Below, one piece after another: positions 1 to 9,147 of a stretch of DNA of 47,931 nucleotides (position 1 is the first letter of the stretch; the number at the start of each line of letters is the position of its first letter). The notes under the pieces were generated by a model. It was not told the origin of the DNA. It saw nothing but the letters and a program-made list of their open reading frames with translations, and did not search any database. Made by a program: the position numbers and the translations under genes. Source of the stretch: Oscillospiraceae bacterium. GTDB lineage: Bacteria; Bacillota; Clostridia; Oscillospirales; Acutalibacteraceae. The stretch spans positions 1-47,931 of the forward strand of contig JAISYX010000048.1 in the NCBI GenBank assembly GCA_031269595.1, read 5' to 3'.

Positions 1-395
1 GCTCAAATGCCTATAAAAAGTGGTGCAGACTAAAAGGACACAGCCTAAAGGATACCATGGTAATAAATCTTGACTGCGTTGGAGCGGGGGAAAAGCTGGC
101 TCTGTTTAGTGCCTCCAAGGGTACACAGGCCAAAACCTTTTGGGAATCCGCCCTTAAAGAGAGCAAGCAGGAGTTTATAAGCAAGCAGAGCTCTGTTGCG
201 TTTGTCTCTGACCATTTAATTTTTAAAAACTCTGTAATGTTTGCACGGGTTAGCAAGTCCAAGCTGGGCTTTATCTATCTGCCCAATGCCCACACAAGCA
301 AGGATATTAAAAGCGATATACCTAAAATTGAGGTGCTTTCAAAGCTGATTTATAACTCTTTGAAGGGGCGTGAGGCCAATGAACAGCCAGACTAA
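1..395 (+). CDS. M28-family metallopeptidase, C-terminal part (cut by window edge)
   Basis: The reading frame is open from the left edge, so only the C-terminal 130 or so residues are present. The visible part has the look of the M28 (Zn aminopeptidase) fold end: a 'VINLDCVG' strand, a later 'SDHLIF' segment, and 'NAHTSKDI' near the C-terminus, which matches the family's usual late His-Thr-x-x-Asp motif. Family knowledge makes it a two-zinc exopeptidase, but the N-terminal metal ligands lie outside the window. The ATG at 57 is internal, since family-like residues continue upstream of it. The stop overlaps the start of the next gene at 379, so the two are probably co-transcribed. The family call is fairly secure; the substrate is unknown. 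Confidence 0.72.
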   Translation, partial: SNAYKKWCRLKGHSLKDTMVINLDCVGAGEKLALFSASKGTQAKTFWESALKESKQEFISKQSSVAFVSDHLIFKNSVMFARVSKSKLGFIYLPNAHTSKDIKSDIPKIEVLSKLIYNSLKGREANEQPD

Positions 396-1740
396 GGGAT
401 TTTTAAACAGCCGATTTTTTAAGCTTATTATATTTGCAGTTGCTTTTTTAGGCTTTTTAGCTTTTTCATGCGTTTATCTTAAGGATTTTGACTATGTAAT
501 GAGCCTTAAACGCCTGCCGGTGCTTGCTTTAATGGCTGCGCTGCCTATGCTTTGCGTGGGAGTATATTTTTATTTTGTAAAAAAGATTAACACAAGCACC
601 TTTGTGTTTATATTGCTGGCAATGGCCTGTGTTATGGCCATTAGGCTCTCTATGCTGGACTACCTCTCAAGTGACTACATAGTCTGCCTTGAGCCTTGGA
701 CGACAGCCCTGCGCAGACCAAACGGCTTTTCCGGTTTGCAGGAGGATTTTGCAAATTATAACATGCCTTATCTCTATGTCCTTGCGCTGATAGGCAAAAC
801 CAACCTGCACCAATTGTATCCTATAAAGTTCTTCTCAATATACTTTGATTTTTTTGCAGCCTATTACATAATGCGCATTTCCGCCTTCTTTTTTAAATCT
901 ATTCAAAAGCAGATTGCTGTGTTTTTTGCGGTGCTGCTGTTCCCAACTGTTATACTTAACAGTGCCTATTGGGCGCAGTGTGATGCGGTTTATGCCGCCT
1001 TTGCGGTGGGTGCTGTATATTACGGGCTAACAAAACGCTCCCGCCTGTGCTTTATAATGCTGGCTCTGGCTATTGCCTTTAAGCTGCAAGCTGTGTTTAT
1101 TATACCATTTATTATAGTGCTGTTGTTTACAAAGCGCATTAAATTAAAGGCACTGCTCTATCTGCCTGTAACCTTCTTTTTAACTCTTGTTCCCGCTCTG
1201 CTGGCGGGCAAGCCCTTTATGGATACCATATCCATATACTACAATCAAGCCAACCAATATCCGTCCTTTAGCATGAACGCCCCCTCTGTATACTTCTTTT
1301 TGAATATAGATTATGTCTTTGACCTCAAATTAATGAACTACGCCACGGTATTCCTTGCAGGAGCGGCGATTTTGCTGGTGCTTTATTATTGCTGGCTAAA
1401 ACGCAGCTGCTTTGATACAAAAGCCCTGCTGCTGCTGGCCTTTTTCTTCTCACTCCTTGTGCCCTTCCTGCTGCCCAGAATGCACGAGCGTTACTTTTAC
1501 ATGGCAGAGCTGCTCTCTGTAATTCCGCTTTTGCTCTCACGCAGGCGTTTGTTTATTCCGCTTATTATGCTGTATGTCACCTGCCGCACCTATTCTGTTG
1601 TGCTGTTTAGCGATTCAACAGTCAACCGCCAATGGCTTGCCATTATGCTTATAATAGTATTGCTGGTTACCGCTTGGGATATTGTTAAAAGGCTAAAGAG
1701 CAACAGCGCAGTGCTAAAGGAGGCGAAAAAGTTTGAATAG
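379..1740 (+). CDS. Gpi18-like polytopic membrane glycosyltransferase (copy 1)
   Basis: Integral membrane protein of about 453 residues with roughly ten or more hydrophobic segments. It has an 'SSDY' loop followed by an aromatic 'EPW' segment after the second or third helix, then 'NYNMPYLYVL'. This pattern is typical of the Gpi18/DUF2029 mannosyltransferase-like GT-C group, which transfers sugars from polyprenyl-phosphate donors outside the membrane. Late in the protein an 'LLPRMHERYFYMAELL' segment is shared with the next gene. ATG 379 was chosen over GTG 370 because the AAGGGG upstream is better spaced for it. The gene overlaps the M28 gene by 17 nt and the following paralogue by 8 nt, so it sits inside an operon. 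Donor and acceptor cannot be read from sequence. Confidence 0.75.
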   Translation: MNSQTKGFLNSRFFKLIIFAVAFLGFLAFSCVYLKDFDYVMSLKRLPVLALMAALPMLCVGVYFYFVKKINTSTFVFILLAMACVMAIRLSMLDYLSSDYIVCLEPWTTALRRPNGFSGLQEDFANYNMPYLYVLALIGKTNLHQLYPIKFFSIYFDFFAAYYIMRISAFFFKSIQKQIAVFFAVLLFPTVILNSAYWAQCDAVYAAFAVGAVYYGLTKRSRLCFIMLALAIAFKLQAVFIIPFIIVLLFTKRIKLKALLYLPVTFFLTLVPALLAGKPFMDTISIYYNQANQYPSFSMNAPSVYFFLNIDYVFDLKLMNYATVFLAGAAILLVLYYCWLKRSCFDTKALLLLAFFFSLLVPFLLPRMHERYFYMAELLSVIPLLLSRRRLFIPLIMLYVTCRTYSVVLFSDSTVNRQWLAIMLIIVLLVTAWDIVKRLKSNSAVLKEAKKFE

Positions 1741-3121
1741 CTTAAATCTTAAAAGCACTCCCGTGTATGTTACGCTTACTATTGGATTTACCTTGATTTT
1801 TGCCGTGTTTTCTATTATATTCCTTAAGGACTTTGACTATGTAATTAGCGCACAGCGGCTTTTAGCCTTGTCTGCTATGTCTGCGCTGCCTATTTTGCCC
1901 GTGGGCTTATACTTTGGCCTTAAAAGAAGGGTTGAGTTTACCACCCTGCTGTTTATATTGACAGCGTCTTGCGTTATGCTTGCAATACGCATGGCCTGCT
2001 TGGATTTTGTCTCGCCGGACTACAGGGATTTTCTGCAATCCTGGACAGGCCAAATGAGGGCGGCCAGCGGTGTGCAGGCTCTAACTCAGGATATAGGCGA
2101 TTATAACATGCCCTATTTATATGTTTTAACTATTATAGCAAAAATGCCTCTGCACACCCTGTATCCAATCAAGTTCTTTTCAATTTATTTCGACTTTATC
2201 TTAGCATATTATGTAATGCAAATAAGCTCGCTTTTCTTTAAGAGCTTTACCAAGCAGCTGGCTGTGTTTTTTGCGGTACTCATGCTGCCCACGGTTATAG
2301 TCAACAGTGCCTTTTGGGCGCAGTGTGATGTGGTGTATGCGGCCTTGGCTGTGGCCTCGGTGTATTACGGCCTGACAAAACGCTCCGCCCTCTGTATGAT
2401 AATGATGGCTCTGGCCTTCTCCTTTAAGCTGCAAACCATATTTGTGCTGCCCTTCCTTATTGTGCTGCTTATGGCAGGGCGCATTAACTGGAAGCACCTG
2501 CTCTACTTCCCCGCAACCTTTATTGCAACCCTTCTGCCCGCCATTGCAGTGGGCAAGCCCGTTTTAGACACTGTCTCTATATACTTTGAGCAGACAGGCC
2601 AATACCCAAGGCTCACCCTTAACGCCCCCTCGCTGTATGCCTCTATATATCAGCATTTTTTGGGCTTTAGCTTTAAATTATTTGATAAAACCGCAGTTTG
2701 CATAGCGGGCACAGCTGTTTTTATTGTGCTTTATTACTGCTGGCTAAAGCGCAAAAGCCTTGATACCTCCGCACTGCTGCTTATAGCCTTCCTGTTTGCA
2801 CTTATGGTTCCCTTCCTGTTGCCCAGAATGCACGAGCGTTATTTCTATATGGCAGATATACTCTCAATAGGGGCATTCTTTGTTTGCCGCAAGAGGATAT
2901 TTGTGCCCTTTGTTATGGTTTATGTGAGCTTTAGAGCCTGCTCTGCCTTTATATTTGCCGACCGTGGAGTCAACTTCCATTGGCTTGTCATTATGCTGGT
3001 GGTTCTATTGACTGTTACTATATCAGATATTTTAAAAATAGTTTCTAAAAACGAAAAGGAGGCTGTTCAAGTTGAAAAACAACATGAGAGCCAAAGCGCA
3101 GGAACAGCAGTTAAGCTTTAA
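1733..3121 (+). CDS. Gpi18-like polytopic membrane glycosyltransferase (copy 2)
   Basis: A clear paralogue of the preceding gene: nearly the same length (462 residues), the same order of hydrophobic segments, and shared motifs such as 'DYNMPYLYVL', 'LYPIKFFSIYFDF', 'FWAQCDVVYA' and 'LLPRMHERYFYMAD'. It probably arose by tandem duplication. The start is TTG at 1733, supported by AAAGGAGG at 1716-1723 with 9-nt spacing; the start lies inside the end of copy 1. A GT-C type sugar transferase acting at the outer membrane face is the likely role. The C-terminal tail overlaps the next gene by 50 nt, which implies tight co-expression with the exported amidase. Confidence 0.75.
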   Translation: MNSLNLKSTPVYVTLTIGFTLIFAVFSIIFLKDFDYVISAQRLLALSAMSALPILPVGLYFGLKRRVEFTTLLFILTASCVMLAIRMACLDFVSPDYRDFLQSWTGQMRAASGVQALTQDIGDYNMPYLYVLTIIAKMPLHTLYPIKFFSIYFDFILAYYVMQISSLFFKSFTKQLAVFFAVLMLPTVIVNSAFWAQCDVVYAALAVASVYYGLTKRSALCMIMMALAFSFKLQTIFVLPFLIVLLMAGRINWKHLLYFPATFIATLLPAIAVGKPVLDTVSIYFEQTGQYPRLTLNAPSLYASIYQHFLGFSFKLFDKTAVCIAGTAVFIVLYYCWLKRKSLDTSALLLIAFLFALMVPFLLPRMHERYFYMADILSIGAFFVCRKRIFVPFVMVYVSFRACSAFIFADRGVNFHWLVIMLVVLLTVTISDILKIVSKNEKEAVQVEKQHESQSAGTAVKL

Positions 3122-5642
3122 AAACCGCTTGCTGCGTGGATTTTTAAGAATAATACCCCTTGCCTTGTTTATAATGGCGGTGCTTTGCACCTCTGCCTAT
3201 GCAAAGGAAGAGGCTAATTTTGATGCGGCCATAGCTGCTCTTTATGGGGGCACAGAGCCTCAAAGTGTAATGCAAGCTCTGGCGTCAGACTACAGCGCAA
3301 TTGAAGCTCTAAGCGGCAGTGAGGGGCTAAAATCTGCACTGGAGAGCTATGCTCAAATGCGGGCGGGTACTCTAACAGGAATAAGCCCCAAGGGCTATGC
3401 TTTTCCAAATGCTGTCATTTTAGATGAGAGCAGGAGGGGGGAGCTTGCGGCCTCTGCCCTTAAAGCAAGCGGAATAAGCATAAAGGATGCTAGAGTTTAC
3501 CTTAAGGTGCGCAGCGTGAGCGGCACAACACTTGAGGTTTATGAGTGGTGCTTTTATGTATATGAAGAAAAGGGCTTTGAGGATATATCAGGCTTTGGAA
3601 TAGAGCACAGCATAGGCTTTACCGGCTCAAATATAAGCAGCGACAGCTACAGGGAGGATACCTTTGCGCCCTTTACATCCTCCGCCTATTCTGCTGAGCC
3701 ACAGGGCAGCTTTAGCTTAAGTTCAAGCATTGAGGCTGCACCTGTTTTGGCAGCTCCTGCCGCCTATTTAAAGGAAAAGGCCATAGAATACTCTGACAAA
3801 TATGCACTAAGCTATAATCCGGCATATGCCAATTATAACGGTGCAAGCGGCGGAGACTGCGCAAACTTTGTCTCTCAATGCCTTGCAGCGGGGGGCTTGC
3901 CCATGGATAAGGACTGGTTCTGGTACTCCAAAACCAACGCCTCAAATTCCTTTATTGGTGCCACCTCCCTTAACACATACCTGCTGCGCCATGGCAAGAG
4001 TATAGATAACCCTGCAAATAGTGAGGTTTTCCCGGGCAACCCTGTATTTTACGGATACAGCACCGCAGGCTATGCACACGCCGCCTTTTGCGTGGGCTAC
4101 AATGCAGCGGGCACAGCTTTAATTAACGCCCATAACACAGATTATTACCATGTCGCCTGGACCTTAGGCAATGCTTGGGGCAAGCGCAACACCATACAGC
4201 TTGTAGAGAAGGAGCTGCTGCCAAAGCTTAGCTCCTCTGTAAGCGGGAATATAGTCACGCTAAGCTGGGAGGCAAATGCCGCAGCAACAGACTATAACAT
4301 CTGTGTTTATAAAGATACTATTTCAGAAGATAACTTAGTCTATAAAAAGTCTAATATAACAGGCCGAACACTTAAGCTCCCCTCCGATTCCGGAAGCTAC
4401 ATAGCTCAGGTGGAATCAAATGAGAGCGGAGCTGTGCGCAAGGGCGGGACTTCCATCTTTAATGTTACCGCACAGCCTGCCTCCGGCCTAAAGCTTGAGC
4501 CTCAGGGCTGGGTAGTGCGTCAGGGCAGCAGATACGTCATAGATGCAGTGCTTCCCTCCGGCCTTGAGGGTGAGGCAAGCCTTACATGGAGCAGCTCCAA
4601 CAGCGCAGCTGTGAGCATACCGGAGGTATCAGGCAGATTTTCTGCCCTTGCCCCTGGAGTGTCTACTGTAACGGCCTCCTTTGGCACATTTAGGGCTACC
4701 TGTCTGGTTATCGTTCAACCATACATTGAAGGGCTTGAGGGAGAGCAAACGGTTATAAACCGGCTCTCAGGCGGCAACCGCTTTGTTACAGCGGCTGAAA
4801 TCTGCCGTGCAGGCTGGCAAAAGGCAGATACTGTTGTGCTTGCCAATGCCTATAACTATGCAGATGCTCTTGCAGGCGCACCCCTTGCCTATGCGCTTAA
4901 CGCACCTATACTAATGACAGCAGCTAACTCTTTAGATGCCAATACAAGGGCATGCATAGAGCAGCTGGGCGCAAAAAATATTGTTCTGGTTGGGGGAGAG
5001 AGCTCAATCTCACAGGTCTTGGCAGAAGCTCTTAGCAAGGATTACAAGGTCAGCCGTGTAAGCGGAGGAAATAGATACCAAACCGCACTCAAAATAGCCG
5101 TGGAGCTGGAAAAGCTCACAGGCAAAAGAGCAGATACAGCTATTATAGCCACAGGCGCAAACTTTGCAGACGCTCTTTCTATAAGCCCATATGCGGCCAT
5201 TAAGGGCTATCCTGTGCTGTATGCAAATCCTGTTACAGGCCTCTCAGCAGAGACAGCTGAACATATAAAAGGCATGAACGCCCTGCTTGTGGGCGGTGAG
5301 GCCTCTGTGCCCAACAGCGTTTTAACTCAGGCAGAGCTTAGGTCCTCATACCGCCTCTCCGGCGGCAACAGATATGTAACCTCCTTTGAAATAGCAAAGT
5401 ATACAGATAAAGCCTATGGCAAGGATGTATCTATAGCCACAGGGCAGGACTTCCCCGATGCATTAACGGGTAGTGTGCTGGCAGCCAAGCTTAAAACTCC
5501 GCTCCTTCTGTGCAGCAAAATTGGCGCAGATGATGCTGTTAAGGAATATATAGCTGCAAGGAAGCCCCAATTTGTTTATTTATTCGGTGGAGGGGCATCT
5601 GTGCCCAATAGTGTAATAATAGATATTTTTTGGGCTAATTAG
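3072..5642 (+). CDS. Secreted amidase (Amidase_6-like) with Ig-like domain and three CW_binding_2 repeats
   Basis: Exported cell-wall-associated protein of 856 residues. An N-terminal basic stretch and hydrophobic signal sequence end near 'AYAKEE'. A papain-like amidase domain at about 237-380 carries 'GGDCANFVSQ' (probable nucleophile Cys263) and downstream His candidates in 'YAHAAF' and 'INAHNTDYYHV'. A Big_2-like Ig fold spans about 470-555. Three repeats start near 562, 660 and 760, each opening with R-L/V-SGGNR and containing 'ADAL' and 'LVGGE' segments, typical of CW_binding_2, which anchors clostridial surface proteins to the wall. The TTG start has AAAGGAGG at 3055-3062, the same arrangement as the preceding gene. 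It is probably a surface autolysin or wall amidase; the exact bond cleaved is unknown. Last gene of the operon. Confidence 0.85.
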   Translation: MKNNMRAKAQEQQLSFKNRLLRGFLRIIPLALFIMAVLCTSAYAKEEANFDAAIAALYGGTEPQSVMQALASDYSAIEALSGSEGLKSALESYAQMRAGTLTGISPKGYAFPNAVILDESRRGELAASALKASGISIKDARVYLKVRSVSGTTLEVYEWCFYVYEEKGFEDISGFGIEHSIGFTGSNISSDSYREDTFAPFTSSAYSAEPQGSFSLSSSIEAAPVLAAPAAYLKEKAIEYSDKYALSYNPAYANYNGASGGDCANFVSQCLAAGGLPMDKDWFWYSKTNASNSFIGATSLNTYLLRHGKSIDNPANSEVFPGNPVFYGYSTAGYAHAAFCVGYNAAGTALINAHNTDYYHVAWTLGNAWGKRNTIQLVEKELLPKLSSSVSGNIVTLSWEANAAATDYNICVYKDTISEDNLVYKKSNITGRTLKLPSDSGSYIAQVESNESGAVRKGGTSIFNVTAQPASGLKLEPQGWVVRQGSRYVIDAVLPSGLEGEASLTWSSSNSAAVSIPEVSGRFSALAPGVSTVTASFGTFRATCLVIVQPYIEGLEGEQTVINRLSGGNRFVTAAEICRAGWQKADTVVLANAYNYADALAGAPLAYALNAPILMTAANSLDANTRACIEQLGAKNIVLVGGESSISQVLAEALSKDYKVSRVSGGNRYQTALKIAVELEKLTGKRADTAIIATGANFADALSISPYAAIKGYPVLYANPVTGLSAETAEHIKGMNALLVGGEASVPNSVLTQAELRSSYRLSGGNRYVTSFEIAKYTDKAYGKDVSIATGQDFPDALTGSVLAAKLKTPLLLCSKIGADDAVKEYIAARKPQFVYLFGGGASVPNSVIIDIFWAN

Positions 5643-5685
5643 GCCGATTTTTGATGTTTTTTGGTAAATTAAACAAATAAACCAC

Positions 5686-5714
5686 TTGACAACAGGGCAA
5701 ATAACCTATAAAAT
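5686..5714 (+). promoter_or_regulatory. Sigma-A type promoter for the rny operon
   Basis: TTGACA (5686-5691), a 17-bp spacer, and TAAAAT (5709-5714). This gives a leader of about 110 nt before rny. Confidence 0.7.
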
Positions 5715-5784
5715 ATATAAGGTGTGAGAGTGTCGCATTGTATATCTGTGAATACGAGTGTTCATTTTTACAACATAATAAATT

Positions 5785-5820
5785 TTAATTTAGATTTTTA
5801 AAAAATCAAAATTAAGGAGG
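5785..5820 (+). promoter_or_regulatory. AT-rich stem-loop abutting the rny ribosome-binding site
   Basis: TTAATTT (5785-5791) and GATTTTT (5793-5799) mirror AAAAATC (5801-5807) and AAATTAA (5809-5815). The right arm runs directly into GGAGG (5816-5820), 13 nt before the GTG start. The stem is almost all A-U, so it is weak and would be temperature- or RNase-sensitive. A regulatory role is inference. Confidence 0.4.
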
Positions 5821-5833
5821 TGTAAATTCTAAC

Positions 5834-7402
5834 GTGGAGTATATTTTTCAGTATATAATTGGTGCCCTTATAGGTCTTGTTCTGGGAGGGGTAGTTGCGG
5901 GGTTTATTGCGTATAAGCTGGGGTATAAAAGAAGGCAAGCTATTGCCGAGGCCTCTATAGGTTCAGCAGAGGAAGAGGCAAAACGCATAAAAAACGACGC
6001 ATACAAAAGTGCAGAGGCCAAGAAAAAGGAAGTTATTCTTGAGGGCAAGGACGAGCTTCACCGCTTGCGCAGCGAGGCAGACAAAGAGCTGCGAGACAGG
6101 CGCAAGGAGGTTCAACAGCAAGAGAGAAGGATACAGCAAAAGGAAGAAACTCTTGAAAAGAAGCTGGAAAACCTTGAGAAAAAGGAAGACCAATTACAAA
6201 ATAAATACAAAGCCGCAGAAGAGAAATTGGTTGAAGCCGAAGAGCTTCGCAAAAGACACATAGAAATGCTGGAGCGCATTTCAGGATTTACAGCAGAGCA
6301 GGCAAAGGATTATTTGCTTAAGAGCTTTGAAAGTGAGCTTATTCACGATAAGGCTGTAAAGCTGGCTGATATTGAGCAGCAAACCAAGGATGCATGTGAC
6401 CAAAAGGCAAGAGATATAATTACGCTTGCTATTCAACGCTGTGCATCTGACCAGGTTTCAGAGGCCACTGTTTCGGTTGTTAATTTGCCAAATGATGAGA
6501 TGAAGGGCCGCATAATAGGACGTGAGGGGCGGAATATCCGCACACTGGAGAGCCTGACTGGTGTTGATTTGATTATTGACGACACCCCCGAGGCTATCAC
6601 ACTTTCCAGCTTTGAGCCTGTGCGCCGTGAGGTTGCAAGGCTTGCACTGGAGCGTCTTATCACAGATGGGCGGATACATCCCGCAAGAATAGAGGAGATG
6701 GTGGAGAAGGCCCGCAAGGACGTTGATGTCACCATTAAGCGTGAGGGTGAGCGTGCAATGCTTGAAACAGGCGTTACAGGCGTGCATCCTGAGCTGGTAA
6801 AGCTTTTAGGAAAGTTAAAATACCGTTCAAGCTACGGCCAAAATGTGCTTGACCACTCAATAGAGGTGGCGCATTTGGCGGGAGTTATGGCCTTTGAGCT
6901 GGGGCTTGACCCAAAATCGGCCAGAAGAGCGGGTTTGCTGCATGATATAGGCAAGGCTCTTGACCATGAATTTGAGGGCACTCACATTGATTTAGGTGTG
7001 CAGTATGCCACAAAGTATAAGGAAAGTGAGCTTATAGTTCACGCAATCCATGCCCATCACAACGATGTTGAGCCAAAAACGCTCACGGCAGTTTTGGTTC
7101 AGGCGGCAGACGCTATCTCGGCGGCTCGTCCGGGTGCACGGAGAGAAAACCTTGAAAACTACATCAAGAGGCTGCAAAAGCTTGAAGAAATAGCCAATTC
7201 CTTTGAAGGAGTTGAGAGGAGCTTTGCAATTCAGGCAGGCCGTGAGATTCGTGTTATGGTTAAGCCGGAATCTGTCAAGGATGAGAGAATGATACTGGTA
7301 GCCCGTGATATTTGCAAAAAGATTGAAAACGAGCTTGAGTATCCTGGACAAATCAAGGTTAACATAATTCGGGAGAGCCGAGCCATAGAATACGCAAAAT
7401 AA
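5834..7402 (+). CDS. rny: Ribonuclease Y
   Basis: Membrane-anchored endoribonuclease that starts decay of many Firmicute mRNAs. The order of parts is canonical and the length (522 aa) is normal: an N-terminal transmembrane helix (residues 5-25), a long charged coiled coil (about 30-160), a KH domain with 'GREGRNIR' near residue 229, and an HD domain with '[12 protein letters not shown]' near residue 370. The start is GTG at 5834 with AAGGAGGTG at 5814-5822. A following ymdB gene is the usual arrangement in Bacilli and Clostridia. A sigma-A promoter and an AT-rich hairpin lie in the leader. Confidence 0.97.
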   Translation: MEYIFQYIIGALIGLVLGGVVAGFIAYKLGYKRRQAIAEASIGSAEEEAKRIKNDAYKSAEAKKKEVILEGKDELHRLRSEADKELRDRRKEVQQQERRIQQKEETLEKKLENLEKKEDQLQNKYKAAEEKLVEAEELRKRHIEMLERISGFTAEQAKDYLLKSFESELIHDKAVKLADIEQQTKDACDQKARDIITLAIQRCASDQVSEATVSVVNLPNDEMKGRIIGREGRNIRTLESLTGVDLIIDDTPEAITLSSFEPVRREVARLALERLITDGRIHPARIEEMVEKARKDVDVTIKREGERAMLETGVTGVHPELVKLLGKLKYRSSYGQNVLDHSIEVAHLAGVMAFELGLDPKSARRAGLLHDIGKALDHEFEGTHIDLGVQYATKYKESELIVHAIHAHHNDVEPKTLTAVLVQAADAISAARPGARRENLENYIKRLQKLEEIANSFEGVERSFAIQAGREIRVMVKPESVKDERMILVARDICKKIENELEYPGQIKVNIIRESRAIEYAK

Positions 7403-7462
7403 TAAGCAGGATAGGGGAACGCCAGTCGTTTCCCTATTAGCAATTTTTAGGGGATAGCTCAT

Positions 7463-8236
7463 GTGAATATACTATGTATCGGTGATGTTGTTGGCGAGGC
7501 GGGCTGTACCCAGCTTGCAAGGCATCTGCCTGCGCTTAAAAGGCTTAAGGCGGTTGACTTAACCATAGTTAACGGCGAGAATTCCGAGGGCTTTGCGGGC
7601 ATTTCACCCCGTAGTGCCGAGCGTATTTTTAAGGCGGGTGCGGATATAATCACCACAGGCAACCACGCCTTTCGCTGCAGCGATGTCTACAGTAGCTTTG
7701 AAGAGAATGAGTTCCTGCTGCGCCCTGCAAATTACCCCTCTACTGCCCCGGGAAGAGGCATGGGTATATTTGATATGGGCAGGCAAAGAGTCTGCGTGAT
7801 TAACCTTATGGGCGTTGTGTATATGGAGTCTCTAAAGCCCCCATTTGAGGCAGCAGAGGAGCTATTGGCGCAGGTGCCAAAGGACGTTAAGGTTATAATT
7901 ATAGATTTTCATGCAGAGGCCACATCTGAAAAGAAGGCCTTGGCCTATCATTTGGATGGCAGAGCTTCGGCCATATTCGGTACTCACACTCATGTGCAAA
8001 CGGCAGATGAGCAAATCCTGCCTAAGGGCACAGGGTTTATCACAGATGCGGGCATGACAGGCCCCATTAACTCTGTGCTGGGAGTAGCGCCGGAATTGGC
8101 GGTTTCAAAGCTTAGAGATAAGCTGCCCGTAAGGTTTAAACCCGCCGAGGGGGAGTGTATGCTTAACGGAATATTATTTGAAATCGAGCAAAAAACAGGG
8201 CTATGCACGGCAGTAGAGCGCATAGCCTTGCAATAG
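7463..8236 (+). CDS. ymdB: YmdB-type metallophosphoesterase
   Basis: Family of 2',3'-cyclic nucleotide phosphodiesterases (TIGR00282) that influence RNase Y-dependent mRNA decay and the biofilm/motility choice in Bacillus subtilis. The metal-binding motifs are all visible: 'GDVVGEAG' at the N-terminus, 'NGEN', 'TTGNHAF', 'DFHAEATSEK', 'GTHTHVQTAD' and 'TDAGMTGP'. The length (257 aa) is typical. The start is GTG at 7463, because the overlapping ATG at 7461 is followed at once by TGA; AGGGGA sits 9 nt upstream. It follows rny by 60 nt in the same operon. Confidence 0.95.
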   Translation: MNILCIGDVVGEAGCTQLARHLPALKRLKAVDLTIVNGENSEGFAGISPRSAERIFKAGADIITTGNHAFRCSDVYSSFEENEFLLRPANYPSTAPGRGMGIFDMGRQRVCVINLMGVVYMESLKPPFEAAEELLAQVPKDVKVIIIDFHAEATSEKKALAYHLDGRASAIFGTHTHVQTADEQILPKGTGFITDAGMTGPINSVLGVAPELAVSKLRDKLPVRFKPAEGECMLNGILFEIEQKTGLCTAVERIALQ

Positions 8237-8262
8237 AATAAAGGTTAGAAAGGGAAATGATT

Positions 8263-8709
8263 ATGGCAGAAGATAACAAGAAGGTTAATGATAACAAAAA
8301 AATTAATAAAGAACCCCAAGAGCAAAGCACAGCTTCTTCAATTGCAAAGCTTGCCAACAAGCTTACCGAAAACAAAATATTCTTTAGTGCAGTAGCAGTG
8401 GGATTAATAGCTATTATTGTAGTGCTGATATTTATTTTTTCGGCAGCCTCCTCAGGCGGCAAGAATAACGGCACAAAGGGCAGCACCTCCAGCAAGGCTT
8501 CAATAAGCAGCGTTACAGAGGGCAACGAGGCACCCATTATTGCCGACGAAGAGGACGACACTCAGGCAAATGACGGCCAGACACAAAGCGGTGCACAGAG
8601 CGGCACACAGAGCAACGCAGATGGAGATTCAACAACAAATGTGAAGGATACATCAAGCACTCCCGCAGCAACAAGCAAGCCCGAAAAAGCCACCCCCACT
8701 AATGCCTAA
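8263..8709 (+). CDS. Small single-pass membrane protein, unknown function
   Basis: About 148 residues: a charged, Lys/Asn-rich cytosolic N-terminus, one strong hydrophobic helix near residues 43-65, then a low-complexity external tail rich in Ser, Gly, Gln, Thr and Asp with an SGxQSG-like mini-repeat. I recognise no domain. The second ATG (8263) is preferred over the one at 8257 because AAAGGG lies 8 nt before it. It sits between ymdB and spoVS on the same strand, 26 nt after ymdB, and so probably belongs to the rny transcript. The tail looks disordered and may cross the wall; function unknown. Confidence 0.7.
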   Translation: MAEDNKKVNDNKKINKEPQEQSTASSIAKLANKLTENKIFFSAVAVGLIAIIVVLIFIFSAASSGGKNNGTKGSTSSKASISSVTEGNEAPIIADEEDDTQANDGQTQSGAQSGTQSNADGDSTTNVKDTSSTPAATSKPEKATPTNA

Positions 8710-8760
8710 AGATTTACAAAAATTTAGTATTAATTATGCATAAAATTCGACAAAAAGTAC

Positions 8761-8789
8761 TTGATTTAATTTTAATTCGGTGTTATTAT
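8761..8789 (+). promoter_or_regulatory. Candidate promoter for spoVS
   Basis: TTGATT (8761-8766), a 17-bp spacer and TATTAT (8784-8789), 33 nt before the spoVS start. It suggests spoVS can be transcribed apart from rny-ymdB. A sigma-H-like alternative was not convincing. Confidence 0.4.
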
Positions 8790-8822
8790 TTGGAAAAAGG
8801 ACAAACGAAAGGGTGCATAATA

Positions 8823-9083
8823 ATGGAAAAATTAAGAGTTTCATCAAAGTCAGCTCCAAATTCTGTTGCAGGTGCTATTGCAGGCGTTATTCGTGAAAAC
8901 GGCAAAGTAGAGGTTCAAGCAGTTGGAGCAAGTGCTGCCAACCAATCTATCAAGGCTATAGCCATTGCCAGGGGCTATCTTGCCCCCTCAGGCTATGATT
9001 TAATCTGCGTTCCCGCCTTCTCAAACGTTGTAATAGACGGCGAGGAGAGAACGGCAATAAAGATTATTGTTGAACCGAGATAA
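8823..9083 (+). CDS. spoVS: Stage V sporulation protein S
   Basis: An 86-residue protein closely matching SpoVS, a small conserved nucleic-acid-binding-like protein needed for normal septation and spore coat/cortex stages in Bacillus. Recognisable segments are 'LRVSSKSAPNSVAGAIAG', 'VQAVGASAANQSIKAIAIAR' and 'IKIIVEPR' at the C-terminus. ATG 8823 has AAAGGGTG 7 nt upstream; the longer open frame from 8736 is upstream sequence without homology. Neighbourhood with rny-ymdB is seen across Firmicutes. A strong terminator follows. Confidence 0.96.
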   Translation: MEKLRVSSKSAPNSVAGAIAGVIRENGKVEVQAVGASAANQSIKAIAIARGYLAPSGYDLICVPAFSNVVIDGEERTAIKIIVEPR

Positions 9084-9101
9084 TTTATAAACAAATAAAA
9101 G

Positions 9102-9134
9102 AACAGGGAGAACGTTTTTGACGTTCTCCCTGTT
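9102..9134. terminator. Bidirectional terminator between spoVS and carB
   Basis: Perfect 14-bp stem: AACAGGGAGAACGT (9102-9115), a 5-nt loop, and ACGTTCTCCCTGTT (9121-9134). T-rich tracts follow on both strands. Confidence 0.9.
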
Positions 9135-9147
9135 TAGTTTTGCCTTT

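Noticed and set aside
8736..8822. Longer spoVS frame starting at 8736
   Set aside because: The first 29 residues lack homology and overlap the candidate promoter; ATG 8823 has the good SD.
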